From: Propionivibrio soli
Lineage (GTDB): Bacteria; Pseudomonadota; Gammaproteobacteria; Burkholderiales; Rhodocyclaceae
Assembly: GCF_025770765.1 (NCBI RefSeq)
Contig: NZ_JANZKY010000001.1
Span: 310,001-374,000 of the forward strand
Length of the DNA stretch: 64,000 nucleotides
Direction: 5' to 3'
Position numbers and translations under genes: made by a program. Below, piece after piece: positions 10,624 to 20,409 of the stretch (the first letter of the stretch is position 1; each line of letters starts with the position of its first letter). The notes beneath the pieces are model-generated. The model was not told the origin of the DNA. It worked only from the letters and a program-made list of their open reading frames with translations, and searched no databases.

Positions 10624-10968
10624 TCAGCGCACCTTCTTCAAGCGCATCAGCGTCTTCGATTCATTCACCCAGACGGCGGAAGCCGCCGCCGCCTGATCGC
10701 GGGCAATGTCGGCGTCGGTTTTCGGGGCTTCGTTCGGCATTCGGGCAACGTCATCCCAAATCCAGACATTGCAGTTTGGCTGGGTGCCGCAAGCGCGTTG
10801 AGCTGCCTCAACCCACGCATTCTCCGCGAGCGGAATCGGGCAATGCATGAGGACGACAGCCTCACTGCGGGTTTTCATGCTGCACACCGGTTCGGCAGCA
10901 TGAATCCCGTCGCTCAATACGCCGCCTGCAAGCACGGTCATGAGACAGGCATACCGACCAATCCGCAT
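10624..10968 (-). CDS. Small secreted protein of unknown function
   Basis: About 114 residues start with a signal peptide (RYACLMTVLAGGVLSDGIHA, cleavage near AAEP). The mature part of about 90 residues has four cysteines that could form disulfides, a tryptophan-rich stretch (CNVWIWDDVAR) and a basic C-terminus. I recognise no family. The ATG at 10968 is preferred over a GTG nine codons upstream because AAGG lies before it and it puts the signal peptide at the start. The gene is convergent with thiC and is insulated from it by the thiC terminator. Confidence 0.6.
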   Translation of the reverse strand: MRIGRYACLMTVLAGGVLSDGIHAAEPVCSMKTRSEAVVLMHCPIPLAENAWVEAAQRACGTQPNCNVWIWDDVARMPNEAPKTDADIARDQAAAASAVWVNESKTLMRLKKVR

Positions 10969-11060
10969 CTGAAGTGCCTTCAAGATCGGTTCCACTTCAC
11001 GGTTGATAAATCATGAGACGAAGACCGACGATGCCAGCCACGGTTCAATATGAGAGAGCA

Positions 11061-11096
11061 GAAAACAAGAGACAGGGCACTTCTTCGCCCTGTCTC
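11061..11096 (-). terminator. Terminator of the vWA/PEP-CTERM gene
   Basis: GAGACAGGGC (11069-11078) and GCCCTGTCTC (11087-11096) form a perfect 10-pair stem. Read on the minus strand it is followed by TTGTTTTC, 45 bases after the PEP-CTERM stop. Confidence 0.8.
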
Positions 11097-11140
11097 ATAA
11101 ACCATCATCGCCGATTGCCGGCCGGCCAAGATCAGGCAGA

Positions 11141-11947
11141 TCAGGCGCGCCGACGCTGCACCAACCCAAGCGCCGCCAAGCCAATGGCAACGAGAAGCAA
11201 GGTAGCAGGTTCAGGGATCGGAGTGGGTCCGACGGAAGCAATCACTTTTGCACGCAGCACCGGGGCCAGTGTGGCGTAGTCACTCACCGGGACGACAAAG
11301 CTTCCGCCCAGCGGATTGGGGATAGTCGTCGAATTGACGGGGAGAATGGTCACCGGACCCGGAAATGCGATCGCGGCCATGTTGTTCAGCGCAGAGTCAC
11401 TCGACAACCCGGAGCCGATGGCCTCGATCGACATAGCGTCGATCCCGGCCGCGGCGGCGGCGACTGCAGCAGCAACGGCGGCGGCTTGCGGATCGACTCC
11501 GCCTGCCGTCGGCTGGCCATCGGTCGCCATGTTGATCAGCGAGGTAACGCCAGGGTTCGAGAAGAACGACGATCCGGTCATCAATGAACTCAACAGATTG
11601 ATGGCCCCCGAGGTGTTCGTCGACCCGCCTGCTTTGGCATGGGAAGAGATCGCGCTCTGAATCGTAGACAGCGACGCGGCCGTGAGTACCGTCGGCGCAA
11701 CGACGGTTGACGCCGTCGTACCGAATTTCACAACGGTGATCTCGATCGTCCCATCGGCAGGAATCGCGGCCAATGCAGCATTGAGACCGGACCGAAGAAG
11801 GTTGTAGCTTGTCGTGCCGACGCTCCCCGAACCGTCTAGGGCAAAACCGAGCTGGAACATCGGCGCCGCCCAGGCACCGAACGAGGTCGCCGTCACGGCG
11901 ACGCAAACAATGAATCGGGCGAAGGCTCTGTTCAACGATTTGATCAT
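11141..11947 (-). CDS. Secreted von Willebrand factor A-like protein with PEP-CTERM sorting signal
   Basis: The 268-residue protein has a signal peptide (1-27, ending GAWA), then a vWA-like domain with a MIDAS-type DGSGSV at about 38-43 and further metal-site-like segments (GGSTNTSGAI, NMATDGQP). It ends with a PEP-CTERM signal: PIPEPA, a hydrophobic helix and RRR. PEP-CTERM proteins are cut and anchored by an exosortase, usually with exopolysaccharide export. No exosortase gene lies in the window, so one must be elsewhere in the genome. An alanine-rich run at about 150-170 (QAAAVAAAVAAAAAG) is unusual. The gene is monocistronic with its own terminator. Confidence 0.85.
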   Translation of the reverse strand: MIKSLNRAFARFIVCVAVTATSFGAWAAPMFQLGFALDGSGSVGTTSYNLLRSGLNAALAAIPADGTIEITVVKFGTTASTVVAPTVLTAASLSTIQSAISSHAKAGGSTNTSGAINLLSSLMTGSSFFSNPGVTSLINMATDGQPTAGGVDPQAAAVAAAVAAAAAGIDAMSIEAIGSGLSSDSALNNMAAIAFPGPVTILPVNSTTIPNPLGGSFVVPVSDYATLAPVLRAKVIASVGPTPIPEPATLLLVAIGLAALGLVQRRRA

Positions 11948-12224
11948 CTCGTTCCCCTTGCATCAGGTGACAGGAGAAGCGACGTGGCGAGCGGGAGCTG
12001 TTTCGGCAAGGCTCCGACACGTCGGGCTTCGGAATACAACTTGAAGCATGTCCTGCACCAGATGTGCTAACGCGTTAATTAAACGTGCAAAGGGGAAAAA
12101 GCGAGTTGCCGTTTCCGACAGCAGTGTAAAAAAATCCGTCACCGCTGTACGAAAGGCCGACACGGCGAAAGGGACAAATCCCGGTCCTGTAGAAAAGCGC
12201 TGGCTCACTCCCGACAACAGGCAG
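11948..12224. other. Intergenic region between kup and the PEP-CTERM gene
   Basis: The 277 bases lie between two minus-strand genes and should hold the PEP-CTERM promoter and the kup 3' region. Open frames here (for example 12048-12368 on +) overlap kup and look like chance. No strong hairpin or RNA gene was found. Confidence 0.4.
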
Positions 12225-14111
12225 CTAGAGCACCACTTGCGATCCGAGTTCGACTACCCGGTTGGACGGAATATGGAAAAAGGCGGTCATGCTCGTCGCG
12301 TTGCGGAACATCGTCGAGAAGAGCAGAACCCGCCAATACGCCATTTCCTTGCCGATGCGGGGTATTAGCGTCTCGCGGCCGAGGAAGAATGAAGTGTCCA
12401 TCATGTCGAACTCGAGGCCGAAATGGGCGCAATGCGTCAGCGCTTCGGGAAGATCGGGCTCATCCTTGAACCCATATTGAACCGTCACCTGCCAGAAATC
12501 CCCACCGAGCGGCTTCACTTCGACGCGGTCGATTTCTGGCACGTAGGGAACGTCGAAAATCCGGATGGTCACGATCACCATGCGTTCGTGCAGCACCTTG
12601 TAGTGCTTGAGGCTGTGCAACATGGCGCGGGGGACGCCTTCGGGGCGACCGGTCAAAAAGACTGCAGTACCCGGGACACGAGTAGTGCCGCCCAACGATA
12701 GGCTCTGAATGAATGGCTCAAGCAGGATCGCATCCTGGCCGAGTTTCGCATGCATAACCTCGCGGCCTCGTTTCCAGGTCGTCAATACGATGAACACGAC
12801 CGCGCCGAAAGCCAACGGAAACCATCCGCCATCGGCGATTTTGGTCGAGTTGGCGGAGAAGAAAGCGAGATCGATGATCACGAACGGCACGACGCATGGC
12901 AGGACCTTCAACAACGACCATTTCCAGTCGTTACGCGCGACAACAAACGCCAGGAGATTAGTGATAAGCATTGTCCCGGTCACGGCAATTCCATACGCCG
13001 CGGCGATATTGCTCGACGACCCGAAACCGATCACCGCCGCGATCACCGCGGCAAGCAGCAGCCAATTGATGGCCGGCAGGTAGATTTGTCCCATCTGGCT
13101 CTCGGAAGTGTGATGCACCTCGAAACGGGGCGAATAGCCGAGTTGCATTGCCTGAAGCGTGATCGAGAAGGCGCCCGAGATCACCGCCTGCGAGGCGATA
13201 ACCGTCGCCGCGGTCGCAAGTACGACCATCGGGTAAAGGGCCCAGCTTGGCGCTAGAAGATAAAACGGATTCTCGATCGCCGCGGGATTGCTGAGCAGCA
13301 GCGCACCCTGTCCAAGATAGTTGATGAGCAGAGCGGGCAACACCATCCCAAACCAAGCGATCGTGATCGGCTTGCGGCCGAAGTGCCCCATGTCCGCGTA
13401 AAGCGCTTCCCCCCCCGTGATGACGAGAACGAGGGCACCGAGCGAGAAGAAGCCCAGGAGAGGATGGGCCGACAGGAATCCCACGGCCCAGGCGGGATTC
13501 AACGCGCGTAACACGCTCGGTTCAAGGATGATGGAACGCGCGCCGAGGACCGAAAGCGTAATGAACCAGACGATCATGATGGGACCGAAGAGCTTTCCGA
13601 TGCTCGCGGTTCCGTTCCGCTGTATCACGAACAGGCCGACCAGTATCGCCAGCGCCAAGGGGATGACGAAGGGTTTGAGCGCCGGCGTGATGACCTCCAA
13701 ACCTTCCACGGCGGAGAGTACTGAAATCGTCGGCGTAATCACGCCGTCGCCGTAAAAAAGAGCCGCGCCGAACAGACCCAGCAGCAGGATCAGCCGCCGC
13801 TTCGGCCCTTCGCCAACGCCCCGCAGCGCGAGCGTCATCAGCGACATGATGCCGCCTTCCCCCCGGTTGTCCGCGCGCATGATGAACGACACGTATTTAC
13901 CGCTGATGACAAGCATAAGCGTCCAGAACACGAGAGAGAGAATCCCGAGGACGTTCTCCGGCGTTATCGGTACGGGGTGGTGCGGGCTGCCGAAGACTTC
14001 GCGCAACGCGTACAGGGGGCTCGTGCCGATGTCGCCGTAAACGACCCCTAGCGCGGCAAGCGTAAGCGTTTTGAAGTGCGTCCGGTCGGACGCATTTGTT
14101 ATTTGGCTCAT
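12225..14111 (-). CDS. kup: Kup-family potassium uptake permease
   Basis: The 628-residue protein matches Kup/Trk-D proton-coupled potassium transporters over its whole length. The N-terminal signature ALGVVYGDIGTSPLYALREV is near residue 20, about twelve hydrophobic segments cover 20-450, and a hydrophilic C-terminal domain follows (LIPRIGKEMAYWRVLLFSTM). GDGVITPTISVLSAVEGLE is also characteristic. I start it at the ATG at 14111; upstream codons give a composition-driven extension. It lies 38 bases after kdpE on the same strand, so it is probably the last gene of a kdpD-like/kdpE/kup operon. That linkage is unusual because kdpFABC is the normal target. Confidence 0.96.
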   Translation of the reverse strand: MSQITNASDRTHFKTLTLAALGVVYGDIGTSPLYALREVFGSPHHPVPITPENVLGILSLVFWTLMLVISGKYVSFIMRADNRGEGGIMSLMTLALRGVGEGPKRRLILLLGLFGAALFYGDGVITPTISVLSAVEGLEVITPALKPFVIPLALAILVGLFVIQRNGTASIGKLFGPIMIVWFITLSVLGARSIILEPSVLRALNPAWAVGFLSAHPLLGFFSLGALVLVITGGEALYADMGHFGRKPITIAWFGMVLPALLINYLGQGALLLSNPAAIENPFYLLAPSWALYPMVVLATAATVIASQAVISGAFSITLQAMQLGYSPRFEVHHTSESQMGQIYLPAINWLLLAAVIAAVIGFGSSSNIAAAYGIAVTGTMLITNLLAFVVARNDWKWSLLKVLPCVVPFVIIDLAFFSANSTKIADGGWFPLAFGAVVFIVLTTWKRGREVMHAKLGQDAILLEPFIQSLSLGGTTRVPGTAVFLTGRPEGVPRAMLHSLKHYKVLHERMVIVTIRIFDVPYVPEIDRVEVKPLGGDFWQVTVQYGFKDEPDLPEALTHCAHFGLEFDMMDTSFFLGRETLIPRIGKEMAYWRVLLFSTMFRNATSMTAFFHIPSNRVVELGSQVVL

Positions 14112-14149
14112 CAGAATTTCCGGAATGCGAGAAAGTAGGAAAGCCCTGT

Positions 14150-14833
14150 TCAGGGCTGGAAACGGTACCCCACGCCCGTTTCCGTAAGCAGGTATTTCGG
14201 CTGGGTCGGATCGTCTTCGAGTTTTTGCCGCAAGTGCCCGACGTAGACGCGCAGATAATGATTGCTCTCGACGCTCGAACCGCCCCATACCTCGCGCAAT
14301 AGATGGCGCTGCGTCATTACCTTGCCAGCATTTGCGAGAAGAAGAGAGAGCAGCCGGTACTCGATCGGCGTCAGGTGCACCGGGCTGCCGGCACGGGTCA
14401 CGAGCCGGCGCGAGAGATCCACTTCGACGTCGCCAAAGGCGACGATCGGCGAGGCATTCGCACGCCCCTGGCGTCTCAGGAGGGCACGGGTACGGGCGAG
14501 GAGTTCGCCGACGCCGAATGGCTTGGTGAGATAGTCGTCAGCCCCCAGGTCGAGCGCCTGGATTTTGTCCTTCTCCTGCACGCGCGCCGACAGCACAAGG
14601 ATCGGCACGTCGGACCAATTGCGCACGTCGCGGATGAGGTCGATACCATTGCCGTCGGGCAAGCCGAGGTCAAGAATGATCAAGGCAGGATGACGGTCGG
14701 CGGCTTCGCGCACGCCCTCCACAAGCGTGCCGGCCTCGAAAACGGCGCAACCCTCGCCTTCGAGCGCAGCGCGCACGAAGCGGCGGATTTGCCGCTCGTC
14801 TTCGACGAGAACGACTGCAGGCGTTTCAACCAT
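14150..14833 (-). CDS. kdpE: KdpE-type response regulator
   Basis: The 227-residue OmpR-family regulator has a receiver domain at about 5-118 (LVEDERQIRRFVRAAL, the phosphoacceptor in ILDLGLPDGNG, and the conserved lysine in DDYLTKPF). A winged-helix DNA-binding domain follows at about 130-225 (LTPIEYRLLSLLLANAG, YLRVYVGHLRQKLE, GVGYRF). It resembles KdpE most closely. Its start overlaps the stop of the kinase gene by eight bases, so the two are co-translated. No kdpFABC genes are here; the adjacent kup gene is a likely target. Confidence 0.92.
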   Translation of the reverse strand: MVETPAVVLVEDERQIRRFVRAALEGEGCAVFEAGTLVEGVREAADRHPALIILDLGLPDGNGIDLIRDVRNWSDVPILVLSARVQEKDKIQALDLGADDYLTKPFGVGELLARTRALLRRQGRANASPIVAFGDVEVDLSRRLVTRAGSPVHLTPIEYRLLSLLLANAGKVMTQRHLLREVWGGSSVESNHYLRVYVGHLRQKLEDDPTQPKYLLTETGVGYRFQP

Positions 14834-16409
14834 GGCTAGCGTCCATCTCGCCGGGGATGGGTTCTTCTTCGATCGTAGGCGGCTCCCCGAGCGGGAGCGT
14901 AAACGTTACACTGCCGCCCCCCTGCGGCCGGTTCGCCGCGGAGATCGTGCCGCCATGCGCCTCGACGATCGCGCGGCAGATCGCCAGGCCCAGCCCGACG
15001 CCCGGCTTGGCGGATTCGTGTTCTCCGCGCGCAAACATCTCGAACAGCGCTACGGTATCGCCGGCAAATCCGTCGCCGCTGTCGCTCACGCTGACCTCTG
15101 CGTTGCCGGCCTGTGCCCGCACGACAATTTCGATGGGCGTTCCCGGTGGCGAGTATTTGGCGGCGTTCTCTAGCAGGTTGCAGAAAACCCGCTCGATCAG
15201 GATGGCGTCGAACTCGACGAGCGGAAAATCGCTCGCCAGCGACACCTTGACCGGATGCTCGGCCAGCGCGCGGCCGAGCAGCTTGATGCTCGACCCGATG
15301 ACCTCCTCGATCGGTTGCCACTCCTTCTGCAACGTCACATCGCCGGCATGCAGGCGCGCCATATCGAGGAGGTTAGCCACCAGTCCGTTGAGCCGCTCGG
15401 CCTGGTCGCGGATGGCCCCTGCCGTCTCTCGCTCATCGTCGGGAAGCTGAGGTCTACTCATTGCCAGAGAGTCCGCGAGCCCGACGAGGACGGTGAGCGG
15501 CGTACGCAGATCGTGCGATAGCGCGGAAAGGATGGAACTGCGTAGCCGCTCGGACACCATCTGCACTTGCGTACGTTGCGCCACATCGACGTAGTGCACC
15601 CGTTCGATGGCGATCGCGGCGAGCGAGGCGGCGGCCTGCAAACGCCCGTGCTCGTCTGGCAATGGCCGCCGGCTTCCGTCGGCGGGTGCTACGGCGAGAA
15701 CGCCGCGCACGCGCATCGGCGCTCGCAACGGCAGATAGAGTGTGGCGAACCCAGGCGCCGCAAGGGGTGAGCACTCGACCGGCTCGCCTTTTTCGTACGC
15801 GACGAACGCTAACGTGGGCTCAACCGCCAGCCCTTTCGTGCCCGCCACTTCGACGGCCTTCAGATTCCCCTTCCCATCCGGCAGGAGCAATACGGCTTCG
15901 GCATTGAGGACGCGATGCAGATAGGAGCCGGTGATCTCCGCAATCTGTTCCACCATCAGCGCACCAGAAAGATCACGCGCCATTTCATACAAAGCGCCGG
16001 TGCGCAAAGCCTCGGTGGCCGATTCGTCCGCGCGTCGACGCAAGCCGGCGGTAAGCCGGCCGGTGACAATCGCCACGGCCAGCATCACGGCAAAGGTGAC
16101 GACGTACTGTCCGTCATTGACCTCGAACGAAAAGCGAGGCGGGACAAAAAGGAAGTCGAACAAACCGACGCTGAGAAAAGCAGCGAGCAGTGCCGGCTCA
16201 AGCCCAAGACTGACTGCCACGGCGAGCACCGCGAGCAGGAACAGCATCACGATGTTCGCCGGGTCGAGACGACCGGCCATCGGGGTGGCCAGCAGGGCCG
16301 TCACCGTACAGATACACACAGCCAGCAGGTGTCGCTGCCAGGTAGGAAGGGCCAAAAGCCGGCCATTCTTGTGTGGGGGCAACGCACCGCCGCCCTTTTC
16401 GATGCTCAT
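14826..16409 (-). CDS. Short KdpD-like sensor kinase lacking the N-terminal KdpD/USP domains
   Basis: The 527-residue protein begins directly with the DUF4118 four-helix membrane unit (about 25-125, including FLFVPPRFSF). It continues with a GAF-like domain (about 140-265), a HisKA domain with the phosphorylated histidine in SALSHDLRTPLTVL, and an HATPase domain (NLLENAAKYSPPG, GVGLGLAICRAIVEAHGG). Full KdpD is about 900 residues and carries a cytoplasmic KdpD plus USP-like region before the membrane unit, which is absent here. The ATG at 16409 was chosen because upstream codons look non-coding. It is divergent from acnA and co-transcribed with kdpE and probably kup. Confidence 0.88.
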   Translation of the reverse strand: MSIEKGGGALPPHKNGRLLALPTWQRHLLAVCICTVTALLATPMAGRLDPANIVMLFLLAVLAVAVSLGLEPALLAAFLSVGLFDFLFVPPRFSFEVNDGQYVVTFAVMLAVAIVTGRLTAGLRRRADESATEALRTGALYEMARDLSGALMVEQIAEITGSYLHRVLNAEAVLLLPDGKGNLKAVEVAGTKGLAVEPTLAFVAYEKGEPVECSPLAAPGFATLYLPLRAPMRVRGVLAVAPADGSRRPLPDEHGRLQAAASLAAIAIERVHYVDVAQRTQVQMVSERLRSSILSALSHDLRTPLTVLVGLADSLAMSRPQLPDDERETAGAIRDQAERLNGLVANLLDMARLHAGDVTLQKEWQPIEEVIGSSIKLLGRALAEHPVKVSLASDFPLVEFDAILIERVFCNLLENAAKYSPPGTPIEIVVRAQAGNAEVSVSDSGDGFAGDTVALFEMFARGEHESAKPGVGLGLAICRAIVEAHGGTISAANRPQGGGSVTFTLPLGEPPTIEEEPIPGEMDASHG

Positions 16410-16576
16410 GGATCTCAAACTCGGAAGAACATGGGCGGAATTCTCCCGCGCCGGGCATAAAAAAGGTGTAAACGCCTCGCCGCGATGTTTCCTCACCGTC
16501 AAAACGTGGTTTTCCATGCGCGGAACAACGTCTGGTGTGACCTGTCCTAACGGTACCTGACGACAAGGAAAAACAC

Positions 16577-19282
16577 ATGGCAAACCCGCCGTTCAATACG
16601 CTGACCCGCCTCGACGCGCCCGGTGTCCCGCAGGTTTCCTTCCACTCGCTGCCTGAATTGGAACGGGCCGGAATCGGCAACATCACGCGCCTTCCCGTTT
16701 CCCTGCGCATCGTGCTCGAAGCGCTGGTACGCCATTGCGACGGCAAGCGTGTTACCGAACGCCACGTGCGCGAACTGGCCGCCTGGCAGCCGAACGCACC
16801 CCGCAACGAGGAGATCCCCTTTGTCGTCGCGCGTGTCGTGCTACAAGACTTGACTGGAGTCCCCCTGCTCTGTGACCTGGCGGCCATGCGGCAAGCCGCC
16901 AGCACCCGCGGCGTCGATCCCAAACGCATCGAGCCCCTGGTACCGGTCGATCTCGTTGTCGATCACTCGGTGCAGGTCGACACGTACGGAACGCCCGACG
17001 CACTGCAAAAGAACATGGCCATCGAGTTCGAGCGCAACCGCGAACGCTACCAGTTCATGAAGTGGGGCATGCAGGCGTTCGATACGTTCAAGGTCGTACC
17101 GCCGGGCATCGGCATCGTGCATCAGGTGAATCTCGAATACCTGTTCAACGGCCTACGCCGTCAGAATACGGAAGACGGCGAAGTCGTCTTCCCCGACACG
17201 CTGGTCGGCACCGACTCGCACACGACGATGATCAACGGCGTCGGCGTGGTCGGCTGGGGCGTCGGCGGCATCGAGGCGGAAGCCGCCATGCTCGGCCAGC
17301 CGGTTTACTTTCTCACCCCCGACGTCGTCGGCATGGAGCTGACCGGGCGGTTGAACGAAGGCGTGACGGCCACCGATCTCGTACTTACCGTGACCGAAAT
17401 CCTGCGTCGAGAAAAGGTCGTCGGAACGTTCGTTGAGTTCTTCGGCGAAGGCGCGCGCACGCTTTCCGTCACCGACCGGGCGACGCTCGCCAATATGGCG
17501 CCTGAATACGGCGCGACGATGGGGTTCTTCCCGGTCGACGACAATACCGTCGCCTACATGCGCGGCACCGGCCGCAAAGAGGAAGAGTGCGCATTGCTCG
17601 AAGCCTATTTCAAGGCACAGGGCTTGTACGGGATTCCGCTCGCCGGCGAAGTGGACTATTCGCGCGTCGTACGCCTCGACCTGTCAAGCATCGTGCCCTC
17701 GCTTGCCGGTCCGAAACGGCCGCAGGACCGCATCCCGCTGCCCGAAATGGCGGGGACCTTCAACCGGCAACTGACCGCCCCGGAATCCGCCGACGGTTTC
17801 TCCCGGCCGGCGGAAACATTGGGCAAACGCTACCCGACCGACCGTGCCGGCGTCGATCTCGGCCACGGTGACGTGCTGATCGCCGCGATCACCTCGTGCA
17901 CCAACACGAGCAATCCGGCGGTGATGATCGCTGCCGGATTGCTGGCAAAGAAGGCCGTGGCGAAGGGGTTGAAAGTCGCGCCGCACATCAAGACCTCGCT
18001 CGCCCCGGGGTCGCGCGTCGTCACCGATTATCTGGAAAAGGGCGGTCTGATCGGTCCGCTTGCCGAACTCGGCTTCGCGCTCGCGGGCTACGGCTGCACG
18101 ACGTGCATCGGCAATGCGGGCGATCTCGACCCGGCGTTCAACAAGGCGATCGTCGATAATCAGCTCGTCGTCGCAGCAGTCCTGTCCGGTAACCGTAACT
18201 TCGAGGCGCGCATCCACCCGAACCTGCGCGCCAATTTCCTCGCCTCGCCGCCGCTGGTCGTCGCCTTTGCCATCGCCGGGCGTGCGAATATCGACCTGAC
18301 GCACGAACCGCTCGGTAAGGGCCGCGATGGCGAACCGGTCTATCTGCGCGATGTCTGGCCGACCTCGGACGAAATCAATGCGGTGCTGCCGTTCGCTCTC
18401 GATCCGGCAACGTTCCGCGCGCGCTACGGCGACTTCACTACCGGGAACGATTTGTGGAACGCGATACCGGCGCCCATCGGCGACCTGTACGACTGGCCGC
18501 CCTCGACGTATATCGCCCGTCCGCCCTTTCTGGAAATGCCGGACCTCCCCCCGGGCGACATCCACAGCGCCCGCGCGCTACTCATCCTCGGCGACTCGGT
18601 CACCACCGACCACATTTCGCCCGCGGCCTCATTCGGCGAAACGACCCCCGCCGGTCAATGGCTGCTCTCGAAAGGCGTCAAGCGGCCGGACTTCAACTCC
18701 TACGGCTCGCGTCGCGGCAACCACGAAATCATGGTACGCGGCACCTTTGCCAACGTGCGCATCCGTAACCTGATGCTGCCGCCCGACGCTGAAGGACGGC
18801 GACCGCAAGGCGGCTTCACACTGCTCGACGGTCGGCAGACCACCATCTTCGACGCCGCCATGACCTATCAGGACCGCGGTATCCCGACGATCGTGTTCGC
18901 CGGCGAGGAATACGGCTCCGGGTCTTCGCGCGACTGGGCAGCGAAGGGCCCGCGTCTGCTTGGCGTGCGCGCCGTAGTTGCGCGCAGCTACGAACGTATC
19001 CACCGCGCGAACCTCGTTGGCATGGGCGTCCTGCCACTGCAGTTCATGGGCGACGATTCGGCGGTAACGCTCGGCCTTGCCGGCGACGAGCAATTCGACA
19101 TCATTGGCATCGAGGAAACTCCGGCCGTGAAACAGACGTTGACGCTCGTCATTCGGCGTGCAAACGGCGAATGGGTCGAGCGGCCTGTCCTGTGCCGGAT
19201 CGATACACCGATCGAGGTCGAGTATTTCCGGCATGGCGGCATCCTGCCGTACGTGCTCAACCAGTTGCTCGCCAAAGCGTGA
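16577..19282 (+). CDS. acnA: Aconitate hydratase A
   Basis: The 901-residue enzyme interconverts citrate and isocitrate in the TCA cycle. Cluster cysteines are visible in [13 protein letters not shown] and in [14 protein letters not shown]. Other marks are [20 protein letters not shown] near the substrate site and [17 protein letters not shown] in the C-terminal swivel domain. The length fits the IRP-like AcnA class. AAGGA lies 8 bases before the ATG. It is monocistronic and divergent from the kdpD-like gene; a hairpin follows the stop. Confidence 0.97.
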   Translation: MANPPFNTLTRLDAPGVPQVSFHSLPELERAGIGNITRLPVSLRIVLEALVRHCDGKRVTERHVRELAAWQPNAPRNEEIPFVVARVVLQDLTGVPLLCDLAAMRQAASTRGVDPKRIEPLVPVDLVVDHSVQVDTYGTPDALQKNMAIEFERNRERYQFMKWGMQAFDTFKVVPPGIGIVHQVNLEYLFNGLRRQNTEDGEVVFPDTLVGTDSHTTMINGVGVVGWGVGGIEAEAAMLGQPVYFLTPDVVGMELTGRLNEGVTATDLVLTVTEILRREKVVGTFVEFFGEGARTLSVTDRATLANMAPEYGATMGFFPVDDNTVAYMRGTGRKEEECALLEAYFKAQGLYGIPLAGEVDYSRVVRLDLSSIVPSLAGPKRPQDRIPLPEMAGTFNRQLTAPESADGFSRPAETLGKRYPTDRAGVDLGHGDVLIAAITSCTNTSNPAVMIAAGLLAKKAVAKGLKVAPHIKTSLAPGSRVVTDYLEKGGLIGPLAELGFALAGYGCTTCIGNAGDLDPAFNKAIVDNQLVVAAVLSGNRNFEARIHPNLRANFLASPPLVVAFAIAGRANIDLTHEPLGKGRDGEPVYLRDVWPTSDEINAVLPFALDPATFRARYGDFTTGNDLWNAIPAPIGDLYDWPPSTYIARPPFLEMPDLPPGDIHSARALLILGDSVTTDHISPAASFGETTPAGQWLLSKGVKRPDFNSYGSRRGNHEIMVRGTFANVRIRNLMLPPDAEGRRPQGGFTLLDGRQTTIFDAAMTYQDRGIPTIVFAGEEYGSGSSRDWAAKGPRLLGVRAVVARSYERIHRANLVGMGVLPLQFMGDDSAVTLGLAGDEQFDIIGIEETPAVKQTLTLVIRRANGEWVERPVLCRIDTPIEVEYFRHGGILPYVLNQLLAKA

Positions 19283-19290
19283 CGTAAGAA

Positions 19291-19320
19291 ATGGCCGCGA
19301 GCCGATTGTCCCGCGGCCAT
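19291..19320 (+). terminator. Hairpin after acnA, possible terminator
   Basis: ATGGCCGCG (19291-19299) pairs with CGCGGCCAT (19312-19320), 9 bases after the acnA stop. A T-tract is not immediately adjacent, so termination may be partial and allow read-through to the YciI gene. Confidence 0.45.
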
Positions 19321-19444
19321 GTTTGCGCGATGTCCGTTTTTTACAATACCCCGGTGTTGTCCTGCGGGAAGATGGCCAAGTCGTTCGAATCTCGTTCATG
19401 CCTCGTTCAAGGCCACTTTCCATGCCTACAAAAAGGAGAACACC

Positions 19445-19762
19445 ATGCCCTGCTTCCTCGTCGAGATCGTCTTCACTCGTCCGTTCGAAACCTTTGGCGA
19501 CGCGGTCGCCGAACACCGCGCCTACCTGCAGACCGGCTATGACCGCGGCCTGCTGCTCCTGTCCGGCCCGCGTGCCGACAAACGGGGCGGCCTGTGCGTC
19601 GCGCGTGCCGTCGATGAGGCGGCGGTACGCGAGTTCTTTGCGCACGATCCATACAAGCAGAAGGGACTCGCCGAGCATCGCTTCGTCGCGTTTGCGGCGG
19701 CCAAACGCCAACCCTTCCTCGACGACTGGGTCGAAGGCCGGGATGGTGCGATGGCAGCCTGA
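19445..19762 (+). CDS. YciI family protein
   Basis: The 105-residue protein has the YciI ferredoxin-like fold pattern: an N-terminal strand (FLVEIVFTRPF), the conserved segment HRAYLQTGYDRGLLLLSGP with its histidine, then ARAVDEAAVREFFAHDPYKQ. Family members are small dimeric proteins, a few of which act in dechlorination or muconolactone-like chemistry; most have no known reaction. AAGGAG sits just before the ATG at 19445. It follows acnA by 162 bases and may have its own promoter. Confidence 0.85.
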   Translation: MPCFLVEIVFTRPFETFGDAVAEHRAYLQTGYDRGLLLLSGPRADKRGGLCVARAVDEAAVREFFAHDPYKQKGLAEHRFVAFAAAKRQPFLDDWVEGRDGAMAA

Positions 19763-19804
19763 TTTCGGGAACCGAGCGCCCCGAACTTGCGGAAGCAAGC
19801 AGGC

Positions 19805-20308
19805 TCAGTCGAAATAGCTGCGCGCCGATTCGAAGCGGCGCGCGTAGTAAGCGGCGGTCATGCGGTCGACGCGCACGCGGCCGTTGGTGGATGGCGCGTG
19901 CACAAACCGATCGTCGCCGATATAAACCCCGACGTGCGAGAAAGGCGCATTGCGAGTATTGAAGAAGACAAGATCGCCAGGACGCAACGCACCGCGCTCG
20001 ACCTCCCGCCCCTGACGGGCGATATCAGCGGCACTGCCGCTTACCTTCAGCCCGGCCGCTTGGTTGTAGATGTAAGCCACCATGCCGCTGCAGTCGAGGC
20101 CCGCGTCGGGATTCTTGCCGCCGAACTTATAGCCCGTGTCGATCAAACCAAGCGCGAACAACGCGACTTCGCGGCCGAGCTCGCTGTCGCGAGGTCGCGC
20201 CACCGGCGTAGCATCCGGGGCGGGGGTGGGCATGGACGTGGGCGGTACCGTGCCGCATGCGGCGAGCACGGAGAGAAAGCCGGCAGCGATCAGGGTGCGC
20301 AATTGCAT
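19805..20308 (-). CDS. NlpC/P60 (C40) family lipoprotein, putative cell-wall peptidase
   Basis: The 167-residue protein has a lipoprotein signal (LSVLAAC, lipidated cysteine near 18), a proline-rich spacer to about 40 and a C40 peptidase domain. Catalytic residues are visible: the cysteine in GLDCSGMVAYIY, the histidine in FSHVGVYIG and a second histidine in FVHAPS. Such enzymes cut D-glutamyl-meso-diaminopimelate bonds in peptidoglycan stem peptides, here from the outer membrane or periplasm. It lies about 100 bases downstream of the dienelactone hydrolase gene on the same strand. Confidence 0.92.
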   Translation of the reverse strand: MQLRTLIAAGFLSVLAACGTVPPTSMPTPAPDATPVARPRDSELGREVALFALGLIDTGYKFGGKNPDAGLDCSGMVAYIYNQAAGLKVSGSAADIARQGREVERGALRPGDLVFFNTRNAPFSHVGVYIGDDRFVHAPSTNGRVRVDRMTAAYYARRFESARSYFD

Positions 20309-20409
20309 GCCGTGCAGTATAGGCGAACACCGGCTTTTCGTTGCAATGCTGCAATATGGCGGCGGTCGTTCCGCGCGGTCGCGTCACCGCCACGCCGCCC
20401 TAGACAGCG

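Noticed and set aside
12048-12368. A 106-codon + strand frame near the end of kup
   Set aside because: More than a third overlaps kup on the other strand; lysine-rich start and no domain or good start site.
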